Of a DNA stretch of 64,000 nt, positions 62,413 to 64,000 are shown piece by piece. The stretch spans positions 3,707,419 to 3,771,418 of the forward strand of contig NZ_CP151635.1 of the NCBI RefSeq assembly GCF_038397735.1, written 5' to 3'. A program made the translations under genes and the position numbers. The first letter of the stretch is position 1; each line of letters starts with the position of its first letter. Below the pieces are notes generated by a model that saw nothing but the letters and a program-made list of their open reading frames with translations, ran no database searches and was not told the DNA's origin. Origin of the DNA: Microbacterium sp. LWH13-1.2 (GTDB lineage: Bacteria > Actinomycetota > Actinomycetes > Actinomycetales > Microbacteriaceae).

Positions 62413-63690
62413 ATGTCAGAGAACAACACCGCCTCGCTGTCTGCAGAAGACGAAGTCCGGCTCTCCGCCGCCAAGAAGCGAGCAGGCCGCAGCGCCGTGA
62501 TCGGCGCGATCTTCCTGATGGCCACCAGCGCGATCGGCCCAGGATTCATCACCCAGACGGCCACCTTCACCGCGACGATGGGCGCGGCGTTCGCCTTCGC
62601 GATCCTGGTCTCGATCCTCGTCGACATCGCAGTGCAGTTGAACATCTGGCGCATGATCACCTCCTCCGGCCTGCGCGCCGGAGAGCTCGCCAACCGTGCC
62701 ATCCCCTTCTCGGGCCACGTCATCGCCGTGCTCGTCGTGATCGGCGGCCTGGCCTTCAACATCGGCAACATCGCCGGCGGCGGACTCGGGCTGAACGCGC
62801 TGCTCGGCATCGACCCGAAGCTCGGCGGCATGCTCACTGCGGCCCTCGCCATCATCATCTTCCTGATCAAGAAGGCCGGCCCGGTGATGGACATCGTGTT
62901 GGTCGTGCTCGGCATCGGCATGATCGTGATGACCGTTGTCGTCGCGGTCATCGCCCAGCCGCCGATCGGCGAGGCGCTGCGGCAGACGTTCGTGCCGGAC
63001 GAACTCAACTTCGCCACCATCACCACGATCGTCGGCGGAACAGTCGGCGGATACATCACCTACTCGGGCGCCCACCGCTACCTCGACTCGGGTCACACGG
63101 GTCCCGAGCAGGCGGGCCCCGTGATGCGCGCCGCGGCGAACGGCATCCTCGTCACCGGCGTGATGCGCTACGTGCTGTTCCTCGCGATCCTCGGTGTGGT
63201 CGCCTCGGGCGTCTCGCTCGATCTGTCGAGCCAGGCGGCGAACCCCGCGGGTCAGGCCTTCGGCGCCGTGCTCGGCGACGCGGGACTGCGGATCTTCGGA
63301 GCCATCTTCTGGGCCGCCGCGATCAGCTCGGTCATCGGGGCGGCGTACACGTCGGCGACCTTCCTCTCGACCTTCACGAAGAAGCTCAAGGGCGGCTGGC
63401 CGCTGCAGCTGGCGACCGTCGCCTTCATCGTCGTCTCGCTGATCGTCTACCTCTCGATCGGCACCGCTCCTGCCGCGATCCTCGTCTTCGTCGGCGGATT
63501 CAACGGGTTGATCCTTCCCATCGGCCTCACGGTCTTCATGTACATCGGCTGGTTCCGCCGTGACCTGCTCGGCTCGAAGAAGTACCCGATGTGGCTGCTC
63601 GTCGCAGGGACGCTCGTGACGCTGCTCACCTGGTACATGGGCATCGTCTCGGTGGGCCCCATCTTCGCCTTCCTCGGAATCGGAGCCTGA
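62413..63690 (+). CDS. NRAMP-family transporter (YcsG-like) of the 5-oxoproline locus
   Basis: A 425-residue, roughly 11-span membrane protein. [21 protein letters not shown] at the N-terminus recalls the NRAMP GPG(F/W) helix, but the DPGN metal-binding motif is replaced by GPGFITQ and the second-half MPH motif is not evident, so it is unlikely to carry Mn/Fe. Genes of this type (ycsG) sit beside pxpA in many bacteria and probably import 5-oxoproline or a related compound. Start ATG 62413 follows the promoter; pxpA begins five bases after its stop. Confidence 0.85.
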   Translation: MSENNTASLSAEDEVRLSAAKKRAGRSAVIGAIFLMATSAIGPGFITQTATFTATMGAAFAFAILVSILVDIAVQLNIWRMITSSGLRAGELANRAIPFSGHVIAVLVVIGGLAFNIGNIAGGGLGLNALLGIDPKLGGMLTAALAIIIFLIKKAGPVMDIVLVVLGIGMIVMTVVVAVIAQPPIGEALRQTFVPDELNFATITTIVGGTVGGYITYSGAHRYLDSGHTGPEQAGPVMRAAANGILVTGVMRYVLFLAILGVVASGVSLDLSSQAANPAGQAFGAVLGDAGLRIFGAIFWAAAISSVIGAAYTSATFLSTFTKKLKGGWPLQLATVAFIVVSLIVYLSIGTAPAAILVFVGGFNGLILPIGLTVFMYIGWFRRDLLGSKKYPMWLLVAGTLVTLLTWYMGIVSVGPIFAFLGIGA

Positions 63691-63694
63691 CCCC

Positions 63695-64000
63695 ATGACA
63701 TCGATCGACCTGAACTCCGACCTCGGAGAGAACGTCGCCGACCGGATCGTCAGCGACGACGAGAGCATGCTGCGCCTCGTGACGAGTGCGAACGTGGCGT
63801 GCGGCTTCCACGCGGGCAGCCCCGAAGGCATCCGGGCGACGCTCTCGAGCGCGGTGGCACGAGGCGTCGTGATCGGCGCGCACCCCGGCTATCGGGACTA
63901 CGAGAACTTCGGCCGCACGAGGGTGGAGATCGATTCGACGACACTGCAGGCGCATGTCGAGTACCAGCTCGGAGCCTTGATCGGTCTCGCCGCAGCCGTC
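63695..64000 (+). CDS. pxpA: 5-oxoprolinase subunit A, LamB/YcsF family (partial)
   Basis: The first 102 residues of a protein of usually about 250; the rest is beyond the window. It starts [14 protein letters not shown], the family signature, followed by [13 protein letters not shown] and [12 protein letters not shown] with likely catalytic His and Asp. With PxpB and PxpC it cleaves 5-oxoproline to glutamate using ATP; those genes are expected next. Confidence 0.95.
   Translation, partial: MTSIDLNSDLGENVADRIVSDDESMLRLVTSANVACGFHAGSPEGIRATLSSAVARGVVIGAHPGYRDYENFGRTRVEIDSTTLQAHVEYQLGALIGLAAAV

Noticed and set aside
1..64000. CRISPR arrays, tRNA genes, phage or insertion-sequence genes
   Set aside because: No regularly spaced repeats, cloverleaf-like sequences, transposase or integrase reading frames were recognised.

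Overview
The window is GC-rich chromosomal DNA of a high-GC actinobacterium. Gene content, frequent GTG starts, 1-4 bp start/stop overlaps, TANNNT -10 boxes placed right at start codons (leaderless mRNAs) and very frequent GGATGC/GCATCC words all suggest a Microbacteriaceae member, most likely Microbacterium. This is inference from style and gene families, not a database match. I see no tRNA, rRNA, CRISPR array, prophage or insertion sequence. No gene-free stretch exceeds 300 bases.

Layout. 1-3535: kdp potassium-pump operon (kdpB cut by the window edge, kdpA, kdpF and an extra 27-residue membrane peptide). 3680-10019: a small unknown gene, an ECF42-type sigma factor with its DGPF partner, an ion-transporter-superfamily permease, a GNAT acetyltransferase, a KimA-like potassium importer and a SnoaL-like protein. 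10127-21103: a small alarmone synthetase, a cysteine-rich protein, and a compact molybdenum block holding a membrane-anchored sulfite-oxidase-like enzyme, the cofactor genes mogA, moaE, moaD, moaC, moeA, moeB and moaA, a TOBE-domain protein and the molybdate transporter modABC. 21257-31746: a membrane protein, then a TetR/M20-hydrolase pair divergent from an Opp-type ABC operon ending in a GH3 beta-glucosidase. 31780-37672: stress genes: soxR divergent from fdxA/flavin reductase/sodA; arsR divergent from a flavoprotein and arsC; nhaA. 37758-40504: a GH13 alpha-glucosidase and its LacI regulator. 41676-52054: a glycan locus with a GH20 hexosaminidase, an ABC sugar importer, two paralogous secreted proteins of unknown family, and two tandem ROK regulators. 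52112-53675: purQ, purS and apt. 53792-59839: the cellobiose operon cebEFG-bgl-cebR with two perfect CebR boxes. 59934-64000: a DUF1266 gene divergent from a TetR gene, then a GntR regulator divergent from an NRAMP-family transporter and pxpA (5-oxoproline use), cut by the window edge.

How it works together. The organism appears to be a plant- or soil-type saprotroph taking up beta-glucosides, alpha-glucosides and hexosamine-type glycans through three separate importers, each with its own regulator and cytoplasmic glycosidase. Several operators can be read directly: CebR boxes inside a promoter spacer, a SoxR box inside a 19-bp spacer, LacI, TetR, GntR and ArsR-type sites, and 11-bp direct repeats of OmpR-family type upstream of both potassium systems.

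Best leads: (1) the shared 11-bp repeats that link kdp and the kimA-like gene; (2) the paired unknown secreted proteins, one with a sortase-like tail, that bracket the hexosaminidase/ABC/ROK locus; (3) a dispersed ~85-bp inverted-repeat element found twice; (4) the SoxR-controlled ferredoxin/flavin reductase/superoxide dismutase operon; (5) hairpins placed after the solute-binding-protein gene in all three sugar ABC operons.
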